Below are positions 7,517-11,782 of a stretch of DNA of 64,000 bases, piece by piece. Under the pieces are notes generated by a model that saw nothing but the letters and a program-made list of their open reading frames with translations, was not told where the DNA came from and made no database searches. The position numbers and the translations under genes are program-made. The stretch is from IMG/VR virus record IMGVR_UViG_3300021404_000005, positions 1 through 64,000 of that record; one strand, 5' to 3'. The stretch comes from a virus. Each line of letters starts with the position of its first letter. Position 1 is the first letter of the stretch.

Positions 7517-8086
7517 ATGACGACGTGGAAATTCTGGAAGCGGCCTGACTGGCCTGAGTACTTTCTCGACCTGGCTGAGACTGTCAGCGAGCGAGCGGAC
7601 TGCACGCGGCGCAACGTCGGGGCTGTCATCGCGAAGGATAACCGCATTGTCGCGACGGGCTACAACGGAGCGCCCTCGGGTGAAGGTTCTTGCCTTGAGG
7701 GAGACTGCCCGCGCGGTCAGCACTACAAGGTCTTGTACAGCAACCATAATGACTTTGATTCAAAAGGCTGTGGCACGTGCAATACTATCGGATGGCCGTG
7801 CAAGTCTTCGGTGGAACCCGGTTCCAGCTATGACACTGGCGCAGGGTCGTGTATCGCCGTACATGCTGAGCTAAATGCACTCCTGTACGCCGACCGTGAT
7901 AAGTGCGAAGGTGCCTCGATTTATATTACGGCTATTACATACGAACTTCGTGACGGTCGGGCATTCAATCGCCAGCGGGTGAGTGGTGAGCCGTGTGGTG
8001 GCTGCATGAGGGCCATCAAGGGCGCGGGAATAGCTCATGCCATGTGGACGTTGGACTACGACAAGACCGACTCGTGGGATAGGTAG
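7517..8086 (+). CDS. dCMP deaminase family protein, 189 aa
   Basis: Deoxycytidylate deaminases convert dCMP to dUMP for dTTP synthesis. The zinc site is clear: HAELN with H116 and E118, then PCGGC with C160 and C163. A cysteine-rich insert (residues about 59-95, with GCGTCNTIGWPC) precedes it, typical of phage and ComEB enzymes with a second structural zinc. GGAGGGG lies just before the ATG. It heads a short operon with 8092 and 8355 and points to phage control of the thymidylate pool. Confidence 0.9.
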   Translation: MTTWKFWKRPDWPEYFLDLAETVSERADCTRRNVGAVIAKDNRIVATGYNGAPSGEGSCLEGDCPRGQHYKVLYSNHNDFDSKGCGTCNTIGWPCKSSVEPGSSYDTGAGSCIAVHAELNALLYADRDKCEGASIYITAITYELRDGRAFNRQRVSGEPCGGCMRAIKGAGIAHAMWTLDYDKTDSWDR

Positions 8087-8091
8087 GGGAC

Positions 8092-8352
8092 ATGGTAGAA
8101 ATCACGCGCAAGTCCACAGTAAGTCTCACTCTGTCCGACCAGGACGCTCGCGACCTGTGGATGACGCTGGACGAGGCCCTGTGGGCCACAGCACAGCCGC
8201 TGGCTCAAGACGGTATGCCTTTCAACTGGCGGGGTAACCCCGGACTCCTGGCAGCGCTGCGCGACCAGCTAGGGACGCTGTACGCTCCCGTCTCGACAAT
8301 GCCGCTGCTTCCGGGCATAGCGATGCCTGTAGCGCAACTCCCGCAGTACTAA
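8092..8352 (+). CDS. small hypothetical protein, 86 aa
   Basis: GGGGA precedes the ATG six bases after the deaminase stop. The N-terminal segment (VSLTLSDQDARDLWMTLDEAL) resembles that of the 16302 gene (LTEADAFELYDMLGKIL), so the two may be distant paralogues of a common actinophage family. The C-terminal part is proline rich. Function unknown. Confidence 0.65.
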   Translation: MVEITRKSTVSLTLSDQDARDLWMTLDEALWATAQPLAQDGMPFNWRGNPGLLAALRDQLGTLYAPVSTMPLLPGIAMPVAQLPQY

Positions 8353-8354
8353 TC

Positions 8355-8546
8355 ATGAGGACGGAAGCACTAGAAGCACTTAAAGACGTGCTTCGTAAAG
8401 CACAGATAGTTAAGCTGGACAACAAGGGTCCGGGTACTTACGACGTGATGGTAGACATGAACGGGCAACCCGCCCAGATTAAGGGCGACGACCCCGGCAT
8501 CTACACTGTCATCCAGCAGTACCTGAACGACCCGTACAACTTCTGA
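8355..8546 (+). CDS. small hypothetical protein, 63 aa
   Basis: Starts two bases after the previous stop. One helix (EALEALKDVLRKAQIVK) is followed by a beta-rich tail. No family recognised; supported by tight packing with its neighbours. Confidence 0.6.
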   Translation: MRTEALEALKDVLRKAQIVKLDNKGPGTYDVMVDMNGQPAQIKGDDPGIYTVIQQYLNDPYNF

Positions 8547-8567
8547 CAAGATTTTTGCTCAAGATGG

Positions 8568-8595
8568 TTTGAGCACTCGGAGAGCGTGGTAAGGT
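8568..8595 (+). promoter_or_regulatory. promoter for a leaderless transcript
   Basis: TTTGAG (8568-8573) is 16 bases from TAAGGT (8590-8595), which is six bases before ATG 8602. The downstream AGAAGC-ATG matches the arrangement at 1801-1815 exactly, which supports a shared promoter class. Confidence 0.5.
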
Positions 8596-8601
8596 AGAAG
8601 C

Positions 8602-8709
8602 ATGATGACGAAGACCTCCGCACTGAGCGGCACCGGACGAGCCTACTGGCACTGCCAGCGGGTCATCCGCGCTGCCTTCAGCATGCCGAAGCTGGGTAAC
8701 CCTGGTTAG
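8602..8709 (+). CDS. very small protein, 35 aa
   Basis: MMTKTSALSGTGRAYWHCQR plus 15 further residues, basic with an aromatic patch. It lies between a clear promoter element and a strong terminator, so it forms a one-gene transcript. Whether the peptide or the RNA matters is unknown. Confidence 0.5.
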   Translation: MMTKTSALSGTGRAYWHCQRVIRAAFSMPKLGNPG

Positions 8710-8732
8710 GGGCACAATCTCGGAAAATCGAG

Positions 8733-8763
8733 AGACCGCCCCGGAATAAACCGGAGGCGGTCT
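8733..8763 (+). terminator. intrinsic terminator before the tRNA array
   Basis: AGACCGCC (8733-8740) pairs with GGCGGTCT (8756-8763), with an inner CCGG/CCGG pair, followed by TTCGTTGTT. A smaller hairpin (TCTCG/CGAGA, 8718-8733) precedes it. It separates the early genes from the tRNA array. Confidence 0.75.
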
Positions 8764-8812
8764 TCGTTGTTAGAGGGTACAAGCGCAAAACAACTAAATA
8801 AGAAAAAAGTAT

Positions 8813-8883
8813 AGGTCACTGGTGTACCGGAAGCACACGAGGCTCCAACCCTCTTAGACAGAGTTCGACTCTCTGGTGGCCTG
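8813..8883 (+). tRNA. tRNA-Trp (CCA)
   Basis: Acceptor AGGTCAC/GTGGCCT, T-arm CAGAG-TTCGACT-CTCTG, anticodon loop CTCCAAC giving CCA. First tRNA of the array; the 5' spacer from 8764 is A-rich and may hold the array promoter. Confidence 0.85.
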
Positions 8884-8942
8884 CACGGACTTCGCTACGG
8901 CGAGTGTCCTGTTATTTGATAACTCAACAGTGATAAGCAAGA

Positions 8943-9018
8943 TGACCTGAATAGGGGCGTGTGCCTAGAATCCCGGCTTCCGGGAATAGCTAGACGCATT
9001 TCCTTGTTCAGGTCACCA
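8943..9018 (+). ncRNA. rod-like tRNA-sized RNA ending in CCA
   Basis: TGACCTGAA (8943-8951) pairs perfectly with TTCAGGTCA (9007-9015). Inside are GCG/CGC, CTAG/CTAG and a CCCGG-CTT-CCGGG cap. The outer stem is followed directly by CCA (9016-9018), then the next tRNA. There is no T-loop or anticodon arm. It may be a processing element or a novel structured RNA. Confidence 0.45.
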
Positions 9019-9019
9019 T

Positions 9020-9094
9020 GGGCCATTAGCTCCAATCTGGTAGAGCAACACCTTTGCACGGTGAAGGTTGTCGGTTCGAATCCGACATGGTCCA
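9020..9094 (+). tRNA. tRNA-Ala (TGC)
   Basis: Acceptor GGGCCAT/ATGGTCC, D-arm GCTC/GAGC, anticodon loop TTTGCAC giving UGC, T-loop TTCGAAT. The only alanine tRNA seen. Confidence 0.9.
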
Positions 9095-9097
9095 CTT

Positions 9098-9193
9098 GCT
9101 GGGAGGCGCAGGTTCGAATCCTGCCTGGGTGACGGTGAAGCGCATGAGAGTGCGTGGAGTTGCCCGGTGTTGTATGGAGGGAGCATACCCGGC
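9098..9193 (+). ncRNA. candidate permuted tRNA no. 1 (3' half before 5' half)
   Basis: An orphan 3' half has anticodon-stem strand GCTGGG (9098-9103), 4-base variable loop, T-arm GCAGG-TTCGAAT-CCTGC (9108-9124) and acceptor strand CTGGGTG (9125-9131). It is followed by a possible 5' half: acceptor TGCCCGG (9161-9167, seven pairs with three G-U), a GG-containing D-arm with TGTT/AGCA, and CCCGGC (9188-9193), which pairs with GCTGGG. The order is that of a circularly permuted tRNA gene. A decayed tandem duplicate is the main alternative; the anticodon cannot be fixed. Confidence 0.4.
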
Positions 9194-9200
9194 GTTAGTT

Positions 9201-9273
9201 CACGGAGGTCGCCGTTGGAATCGGCACCCGTCCCAACAGGGGCAGGATGGTGTAGGGAGCATAGCACACCGTG
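9201..9273 (+). ncRNA. candidate permuted or degenerate tRNA no. 2
   Basis: CACGG-AGGTC-GCCG-TTGGAAT-CGGC looks like an anticodon-stem strand, a standard variable loop and a T-arm, followed by acceptor strand CCGTCC (9228-9233). Downstream, GGATGG (9245-9250) pairs with CCGTCC, and CCGTG (9269-9273) pairs perfectly with CACGG (9201-9205). The D-arm is poor, and a competing GGTGT/ACACC hairpin exists, so this is weaker than no. 3. Confidence 0.3.
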
Positions 9274-9279
9274 CTTTAA

Positions 9280-9354
9280 CTGGGCGTAGCGCAGCTTGGT
9301 CAGCGTGCCGCATTCGGATTGCGGAGGTCGGAGGTTCAAATCCTCCCGTCCAGA
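9280..9354 (+). tRNA. tRNA-Pro (CGG)
   Basis: Acceptor CTGGGCG/CGTCCAG, anticodon stem CCGCA/TGCGG with loop TTCGGAT giving CGG, T-arm GGAGG-TTCAAAT-CCTCC. Confidence 0.92.
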
Positions 9355-9356
9355 CA

Positions 9357-9449
9357 AAGTTACAGAAACAGGTGCCGGTTCGACTCCGGTCAGTGCAAGG
9401 GTAGCTCCCACGGCACTGTAGCTTAATGGCAGAGCGGCGAATGTAACTT
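9357..9449 (+). ncRNA. candidate permuted tRNA no. 3 (best supported)
   Basis: The 3' half comes first: T-arm GCCGG-TTCGACT-CCGGT (9374-9390), then acceptor strand CAGTGC plus A (9391-9397). After 14 bases the 5' half follows: GGCACTG (9412-9418; six pairs with CAGTGC), TA, D-arm GCTT-AATGGCA-GAGC (9421-9435). The flanks pair too: AAGTTACA (9357-9364) with TGTAACTT (9442-9449), eight perfect pairs. The spacing around that helix (six and nine bases) does not leave a normal anticodon stem-loop, so decoding ability is unclear. A GCCACTG/CGGTGGC hairpin follows at 9452-9473. Confidence 0.5.
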
Positions 9450-9478
9450 AGGCCACTGATTGCAAGCGGTGGCTGTAT

Positions 9479-9553
9479 CAGGGTGTAGCGCAGCTTGGTT
9501 AGCGTGCCTGCTCGGGATGCAGGAGGTCGTGGGTTCGAATCCCACCACTCTGA
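9479..9553 (+). tRNA. tRNA-Pro (GGG)
   Basis: Acceptor CAGGGTG/CACTCTG, anticodon stem CCTGC/GCAGG with loop TCGGGAT giving GGG, T-arm GTGGG-TTCGAAT-CCCAC. Confidence 0.92.
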
Positions 9554-9615
9554 CGTAGTTCAATGATGAACGAGTTGCCGTGATTTCCGGAGCAACCAAA
9601 ATAAACCGGGCTCCA
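9554..9615 (+). other. spacer with an orphan D-arm-like hairpin
   Basis: GTTC-AATGAT-GAAC (9558-9571) has D-arm geometry and is followed by GTTGC/GCAAC pairing around a 13-base loop. No T-arm is present, so this may be the remnant of a tRNA 5' half. Confidence 0.3.
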
Positions 9616-9686
9616 CGGGGTGTAGCGTACTGGTAGCGCGCATGCTTTGGGAGCATGCAGACGGAGTTCGATTCTCCGCATCCCGA
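9616..9686 (+). tRNA. tRNA-Pro (TGG)
   Basis: Acceptor CGGGGTG/CATCCCG, anticodon stem CATGC/GCATG with loop TTTGGGA giving UGG, T-arm CGGAG-TTCGATT-CTCCG. Third proline tRNA in a row. Confidence 0.92.
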
Positions 9687-9689
9687 CTG

Positions 9690-9701
9690 CCCTATAAAGG
9701 G
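9690..9701 (+). other. inter-tRNA hairpin
   Basis: CCCT-ATAA-AGGG between tRNA-Pro and tRNA-Phe. It belongs to a family of small hairpins lying between CTG and TTATG/TATG flanks. Confidence 0.5.
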
Positions 9702-9705
9702 TTAT

Positions 9706-9777
9706 GGCTCTCTAGCTCATATGGTAGAGCACTTGGTTGAAGCCCAAGATAAAGAAGTTCAAGTCTTCTGGGAGCCA
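9706..9777 (+). tRNA. tRNA-Phe (GAA)
   Basis: Acceptor GGCTCTC/GGGAGCC, anticodon stem CTTGG/CCAAG with loop TTGAAGC giving GAA, T-arm AGAAG-TTCAAGT-CTTCT. Confidence 0.9.
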
Positions 9778-9779
9778 CT

Positions 9780-9791
9780 GCGCGAAAGCGC
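9780..9791 (+). other. inter-tRNA GNRA hairpin
   Basis: GCGC-GAAA-GCGC between tRNA-Phe and tRNA-Gly. Confidence 0.6.
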
Positions 9792-9794
9792 TAT

Positions 9795-9866
9795 GCGAGT
9801 GTTGGTTAATGGTTAAACTCCCACTCTTCCAAAGTGGCACTGCGGGTTCGAATCCCGTCACTCGCT
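9795..9866 (+). tRNA. tRNA-Gly (TCC)
   Basis: Acceptor GCGAGTG/CACTCGC, anticodon stem CCACT/AGTGG with loop CTTCCAA giving UCC, T-arm GCGGG-TTCGAAT-CCCGT. Confidence 0.92.
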
Positions 9867-9870
9867 CTTT

Positions 9871-9942
9871 GCCCCGTTAGCATAACGGTAGTGCAGCTGG
9901 CTCTTACCCAGCGTTGTCAGGGTTCGAATCCCTGGCGGGGTA
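9871..9942 (+). tRNA. tRNA-Lys (CTT)
   Basis: Acceptor GCCCCGT/GCGGGGT with a terminal G-U, anticodon stem GCTGG/CCAGC with loop CTCTTAC giving CUU, T-arm CAGGG-TTCGAAT-CCCTG. Preceded by the CTTTG-type spacer. Confidence 0.92.
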
Positions 9943-9946
9943 CTGC

Positions 9947-9952
9947 TAAACT
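9947..9952 (+). promoter_or_regulatory. -10 element TAAACT of a leaderless promoter
   Basis: TAAACT lies six bases before ATG 9959 and just after the tRNA-Lys, so the secreted peptide gene can be expressed on its own. Confidence 0.45.
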
Positions 9953-9958
9953 GTAATC

Positions 9959-10159
9959 ATGAAGAAACTACTTGTAGCCTTGTTCACGATTGCAGCGATA
10001 GCACTGGGCAGCGGTTCAGCCCTAGCATCGCAGTCTCACCCGGCTCCGAACACTTCCTGTTCGCGACTCGGTACAAGGGCTGTGTATCACAGTTACTGGT
10101 TCTTGCGTTGCGAGCGTTACCACAGTCAGACTATCTGGAGGATTGTGGGACACTTTTAG
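9959..10159 (+). CDS. small secreted protein, 66 aa
   Basis: MKKLLVALFTIAAIALGSGS is a textbook signal peptide, with cleavage expected after SALAS. The mature peptide is about 42 residues, basic and aromatic, with two cysteines (NTSCSRLG, FLRCERYH) that could form one disulphide outside the cell. It lies inside the tRNA array with its own TAAACT element. Role unknown; cell-surface or exclusion functions are possible. Confidence 0.7.
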   Translation: MKKLLVALFTIAAIALGSGSALASQSHPAPNTSCSRLGTRAVYHSYWFLRCERYHSQTIWRIVGHF

Positions 10160-10166
10160 AAGGTTT

Positions 10167-10241
10167 GCCCGACTAGGCCAATTAGGTAGAGTCGCCGGTT
10201 TCAAACACCGGATGTTCGGGGTTCGAGTCCCCGGTCGGGCA
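10167..10241 (+). tRNA. tRNA-Leu (CAA), short variable loop
   Basis: Acceptor GCCCGAC/GTCGGGC, anticodon stem CCGGT/ACCGG with loop TTCAAAC giving CAA, T-arm CGGGG-TTCGAGT-CCCCG. The variable loop is only five bases (ATGTT), unlike the long arm of normal bacterial leucine tRNAs. Confidence 0.88.
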
Positions 10242-10242
10242 C

Positions 10243-10316
10243 TGCGCGTTGGAGAAGTTCGGTATCTCGCCAGGCCCATAATCTGGAGAACCCCGGTTCA
10301 AATCCGGGACGCGCCC
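10243..10316 (+). tRNA. tRNA-Met (CAT), initiator-like
   Basis: Acceptor GCGCGT/ACGCGC with an unpaired first position (T against C), as in initiator tRNAs. The D-arm TG-GAGA-AGTTCGGTA-TCTC resembles bacterial tRNA-fMet. The anticodon loop CCCATAA gives CAU but has C at position 33. The three G-C pairs typical of initiators are not complete. T-arm CCCGG-TTCAAAT-CCGGG. Confidence 0.75.
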
Positions 10317-10322
10317 CCACTT

Positions 10323-10393
10323 GCCTGGGTAGTTCAATGGAAGAACACTGGTCTCATAAGCCAGACACGAGGGTTCGATTCCCTCCCTAGGTA
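10323..10393 (+). tRNA. tRNA-Met (CAT), elongator type (or Ile2)
   Basis: Acceptor GCCTGGG/CCTAGGT, anticodon stem CTGGT/GCCAG with loop CTCATAA giving CAU, T-arm GAGGG-TTCGATT-CCCTC. A lysidine-modified isoleucine tRNA cannot be excluded, but tRNA-Ile(TAT) is present separately. Confidence 0.88.
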
Positions 10394-10415
10394 CTGGTAT
10401 ACTTAAGGTGTACCC

Positions 10416-10427
10416 GCGCGAAAGCGC
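10416..10427 (+). other. inter-tRNA GNRA hairpin
   Basis: GCGC-GAAA-GCGC upstream of tRNA-Asn. TATACT at 10398-10403 nearby could be an internal -10 element. Confidence 0.55.
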
Positions 10428-10430
10428 TAA

Positions 10431-10502
10431 TCCTGTGTAGCTCAACGGCAGAGTAGGCGGCTGTTAACCGCTTGGTTATAGGTTCGAATCCTATCACAGG
10501 AG
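10431..10502 (+). tRNA. tRNA-Asn (GTT)
   Basis: Acceptor TCCTGTG/CACAGGA, anticodon stem GGCGG/CCGCT with loop CTGTTAA giving GUU, T-arm ATAGG-TTCGAAT-CCTAT. Confidence 0.92.
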
Positions 10503-10504
10503 CT

Positions 10505-10518
10505 TCCTCGCAAGAGGA
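10505..10518 (+). other. inter-tRNA GNRA hairpin
   Basis: TCCTC-GCAA-GAGGA. The stem sequence differs from the other hairpins but pairing is kept. Confidence 0.55.
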
Positions 10519-10521
10519 TAT

Positions 10522-10596
10522 GGCTCTATAGCTCAACTTGGTCAGAGCACCGCCCTGTCACGGCGGAGGTTACGGGTTCAAATCCCGTTAGGGTCG
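10522..10596 (+). tRNA. tRNA-Asp (GTC)
   Basis: Acceptor GGCTCTA/TAGGGTC, anticodon stem CCGCC/GGCGG with loop CTGTCAC giving GUC, T-arm ACGGG-TTCAAAT-CCCGT. Discriminator G as expected for aspartate. Confidence 0.92.
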
Positions 10597-10597
10597 C

Positions 10598-10671
10598 GCA
10601 CTAGTAGCAAAACGGATAATGCACTTGACTACGAATCAAGAGACTTGGGGGTTCGAATCCCTCCTAGTGCA
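10598..10671 (+). tRNA. tRNA-Arg (ACG)
   Basis: Acceptor GCACTAG/CTAGTGC, anticodon stem CTTGA/TCAAG with loop CTACGAA giving ACG (normally A-to-I edited), T-arm GGGGG-TTCGAAT-CCCTC. Only one base from tRNA-Asp. Confidence 0.9.
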
Positions 10672-10673
10672 CT

Positions 10674-10687
10674 GCGCAGAAATGCGC
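10674..10687 (+). other. inter-tRNA GNRA hairpin
   Basis: GCGCA-GAAA-TGCGC between tRNA-Arg and tRNA-Val. Confidence 0.55.
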
Positions 10688-10690
10688 TAT

Positions 10691-10762
10691 GGGCGATTAG
10701 TTCAGTGGAAGAGCATCTCTCTTACAAAGAGAAAGTCGGGGGTTCGAATCCCTCATCGCCTA
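10691..10762 (+). tRNA. tRNA-Val (TAC)
   Basis: Acceptor GGGCGAT/ATCGCCT, anticodon stem TCTCT/AGAGA with loop CTTACAA giving UAC, T-arm GGGGG-TTCGAAT-CCCTC. Only valine tRNA seen. Confidence 0.92.
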
Positions 10763-10764
10763 CG

Positions 10765-10836
10765 GTGACCGTGGTGTAATGGTTAACACGCTAGTTTGTG
10801 AAACTAGCCATCTGGGTTCAATTCCCAGCGGTCACA
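10765..10836 (+). tRNA. tRNA-His (GTG)
   Basis: Acceptor GTGACCG/CGGTCAC, D-stem GTGT/ACAC, anticodon stem CTAGT/ACTAG with loop TTGTGAA giving GUG, T-arm CTGGG-TTCAATT-CCCAG. A G precedes the acceptor (possible G-1), but the opposite base is A rather than the usual C73. Confidence 0.9.
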
Positions 10837-10840
10837 CCAT

Positions 10841-10918
10841 GCCGGATACCACGTGGAGTGGAAGCAGTCTGTAAAACTGTTGCCTTTGGCACCGGGGGTT
10901 CGATTCCCTCATTCGGCA
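10841..10918 (+). tRNA. tRNA-Tyr (GTA), class II
   Basis: Acceptor GCCGGAT/ATTCGGC, anticodon stem GCAGT/ACTGT with loop CTGTAAA giving GUA, long variable arm TGCC-TTT-GGCA as expected for bacterial tyrosine tRNA, T-loop TTCGATT. Confidence 0.9.
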
Positions 10919-10920
10919 CT

Positions 10921-10932
10921 GCGCGAAAGCGC
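10921..10932 (+). other. inter-tRNA GNRA hairpin
   Basis: GCGC-GAAA-GCGC between tRNA-Tyr and tRNA-Gln. Confidence 0.55.
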
Positions 10933-10935
10933 TAT

Positions 10936-11006
10936 TCCGGGGTCGTCTAACGGCAGGACGATAGGCTCTGAACCTATTAATTGGAGTTCGAATCTCTGCC
11001 CCGGAG
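10936..11006 (+). tRNA. tRNA-Gln (CTG)
   Basis: Acceptor TCCGGGG/CCCCGGA, anticodon stem ATAGG/CCTAT with loop CTCTGAA giving CUG, T-arm TGGAG-TTCGAAT-CTCTG. Confidence 0.9.
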
Positions 11007-11010
11007 CTTT

Positions 11011-11078
11011 GCCTCATGTACTGGGTACACAGCCCCTTCGTACGGGGATGTCGCGGAGTTCAATTCTCCGATGAGGCT
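11011..11078 (+). tRNA. tRNA-Thr (CGT), reduced D-arm
   Basis: Acceptor GCCTCAT/ATGAGGC, anticodon stem CCCC/GGGG with loop TTCGTAC giving CGU, T-arm CGGAG-TTCAATT-CTCCG. The D-arm is shrunk (GTAC-TGG-GTAC or TGTA/TACA) and the whole tRNA is only about 68 bases. Confidence 0.8.
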
Positions 11079-11080
11079 CT

Positions 11081-11094
11081 GTTCCGAAAGGAAC
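11081..11094 (+). other. inter-tRNA GNRA hairpin
   Basis: GTTCC-GAAA-GGAAC; the stem differs from GCGC-type copies with pairing preserved. Confidence 0.6.
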
Positions 11095-11097
11095 TAT

Positions 11098-11182
11098 GCG
11101 CGGATGGTGAAATGGCAGACACGCTGGAATGAGAGTCCAGTGACTCGGAAGAGTCGTGAGGGTTCAAGTCCCTCTTCGCGCA
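11098..11182 (+). tRNA. tRNA-Leu (GAG), class II
   Basis: Acceptor GCGCGGA/TTCGCGC, anticodon stem CTGGA/TCCAG with loop ATGAGAG giving GAG, long variable arm GACTC-GGAA-GAGTC, T-arm GAGGG-TTCAAGT-CCCTC. The only leucine tRNA here with the usual long arm. Confidence 0.9.
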
Positions 11183-11194
11183 CGCAGTAACAAT

Positions 11195-11266
11195 GCCTCG
11201 TTAGCTCAGTGGAAGAGCAGTGCCCTTGTAAGGCGAAGGTCGCGGGTTCAAATCCTGCACGAGGCT
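11195..11266 (+). tRNA. tRNA-Thr (TGT)
   Basis: Acceptor GCCTCGT/ACGAGGC, anticodon loop CTTGTAA giving UGU, T-arm GCGGG-TTCAAAT-CCTGC. The outer anticodon-stem pair is a G-A mismatch. Confidence 0.9.
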
Positions 11267-11279
11267 CGTAGTACGTTAA

Positions 11280-11350
11280 TGCGGTATCGTCTAACGGCAG
11301 GACGACGGGTTTTGGTCCCGTCTATCGAGGTTCGAATCCTTGTACCGCAG
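11280..11350 (+). tRNA. tRNA-Gln (TTG)
   Basis: Acceptor TGCGGTA/TACCGCA, anticodon stem ACGGG/CCCGT with loop TTTTGGT giving UUG, T-arm CGAGG-TTCGAAT-CCTTG. Confidence 0.92.
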
Positions 11351-11354
11351 CTTT

Positions 11355-11427
11355 GCCTTGATAGCTCCAGCGGAAGAGCACATCCTTGGTACGGATGAGG
11401 TCCCGAGTTCGAATCTCGGTCAAGGCT
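11355..11427 (+). tRNA. tRNA-Thr (GGT)
   Basis: Acceptor GCCTTGA/TCAAGGC, anticodon stem CATCC/GGATG with loop TTGGTAC giving GGU, T-arm CCGAG-TTCGAAT-CTCGG. CTTTG spacer upstream. Confidence 0.92.
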
Positions 11428-11429
11428 CT

Positions 11430-11442
11430 GTGCGAAAAGCAC
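11430..11442 (+). other. inter-tRNA hairpin
   Basis: GTGC-GAAAA-GCAC between tRNA-Thr and tRNA-Gly; loop is one base longer than the family tetraloop. Confidence 0.5.
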
Positions 11443-11445
11443 TAT

Positions 11446-11517
11446 GTGGATGTGGCGCAACGGTAGCGTATCACCTTGCCAAGGTGATGGTTGCGGGTTC
11501 GAATCCCGTCATCCACT
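11446..11517 (+). tRNA. tRNA-Gly (GCC)
   Basis: Acceptor GTGGATG/CATCCAC, anticodon stem TCACC/GGTGA with loop TTGCCAA giving GCC, T-arm GCGGG-TTCGAAT-CCCGT. Confidence 0.92.
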
Positions 11518-11520
11518 CTG

Positions 11521-11532
11521 GCTCGAAAGAGC
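11521..11532 (+). other. inter-tRNA GNRA hairpin
   Basis: GCTC-GAAA-GAGC between tRNA-Gly and tRNA-Leu. Confidence 0.55.
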
Positions 11533-11536
11533 TTAT

Positions 11537-11611
11537 GCCGCTCTAGTCCAATTAGGTAGAGGCGCTGGCCTCAGAAGCCAGATGTTCGGGGTTCGAATCC
11601 CCGGAGCGGCA
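11537..11611 (+). tRNA. tRNA-Leu (CAG), short variable loop
   Basis: Acceptor GCCGCTC/GAGCGGC, anticodon stem CTGGC/GCCAG with loop CTCAGAA giving CAG, variable loop ATGTT only, T-arm CGGGG-TTCGAAT-CCCCG. Closely similar in layout to tRNA-Leu(CAA). Confidence 0.9.
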
Positions 11612-11614
11612 CGG

Positions 11615-11687
11615 TCTGTGGAAGTCCCGGTTTAGGCGTCCGGGCAGCGAGTACGCTGTAGGATAAAGCCTTTAAGTCCGTCACAGA
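11615..11687 (+). ncRNA. tRNA-sized four-way-junction RNA without a canonical T-loop
   Basis: Outer stem TCTGTGG (11615-11621)/TCACAGA (11681-11687); arms CCCGG-TTTAGGCGT-CCGGG (11626-11644), CAGCG-AGTA-CGCTG (11645-11658) and GGAT/GTCC (11661-11679). Connectors AAGT, TA and G match a permuted cloverleaf: variable loop, bases 8-9 and base 26. However, the inner stem is closed by a four-base loop and the T-loop is not standard. It could be a degenerate permuted tRNA or another RNA. Confidence 0.4.
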
Positions 11688-11696
11688 AACCCCCTT

Positions 11697-11781
11697 GGAA
11701 GATTAACCAGATAGGTTCTGGGCCTCGCTGCTAACGAGTGCGGTGTAGAGATGCACTGGGATTCGAGTTCTCAATCTTCCG
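11697..11781 (+). tRNA. tRNA-Ser (GCT)
   Basis: Acceptor GGAAGAT/ATCTTCC, D-stem CCAG/CTGG, anticodon stem CTCG/CGAG with loop CTGCTAA giving GCU, long variable arm GTGC/GCAC, T-arm TGGGA-TTCGAGT-TCTCA, discriminator G. Confidence 0.9.
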
Positions 11782-11782
11782 C

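Noticed and set aside
9013-9411. Minus-strand frame of 132 codons across the tRNA array
   Set aside because: It and many similar minus-strand frames repeat phrases such as GFEPTT or REDLNLRP, which are simply reverse translations of tRNA T-arms.
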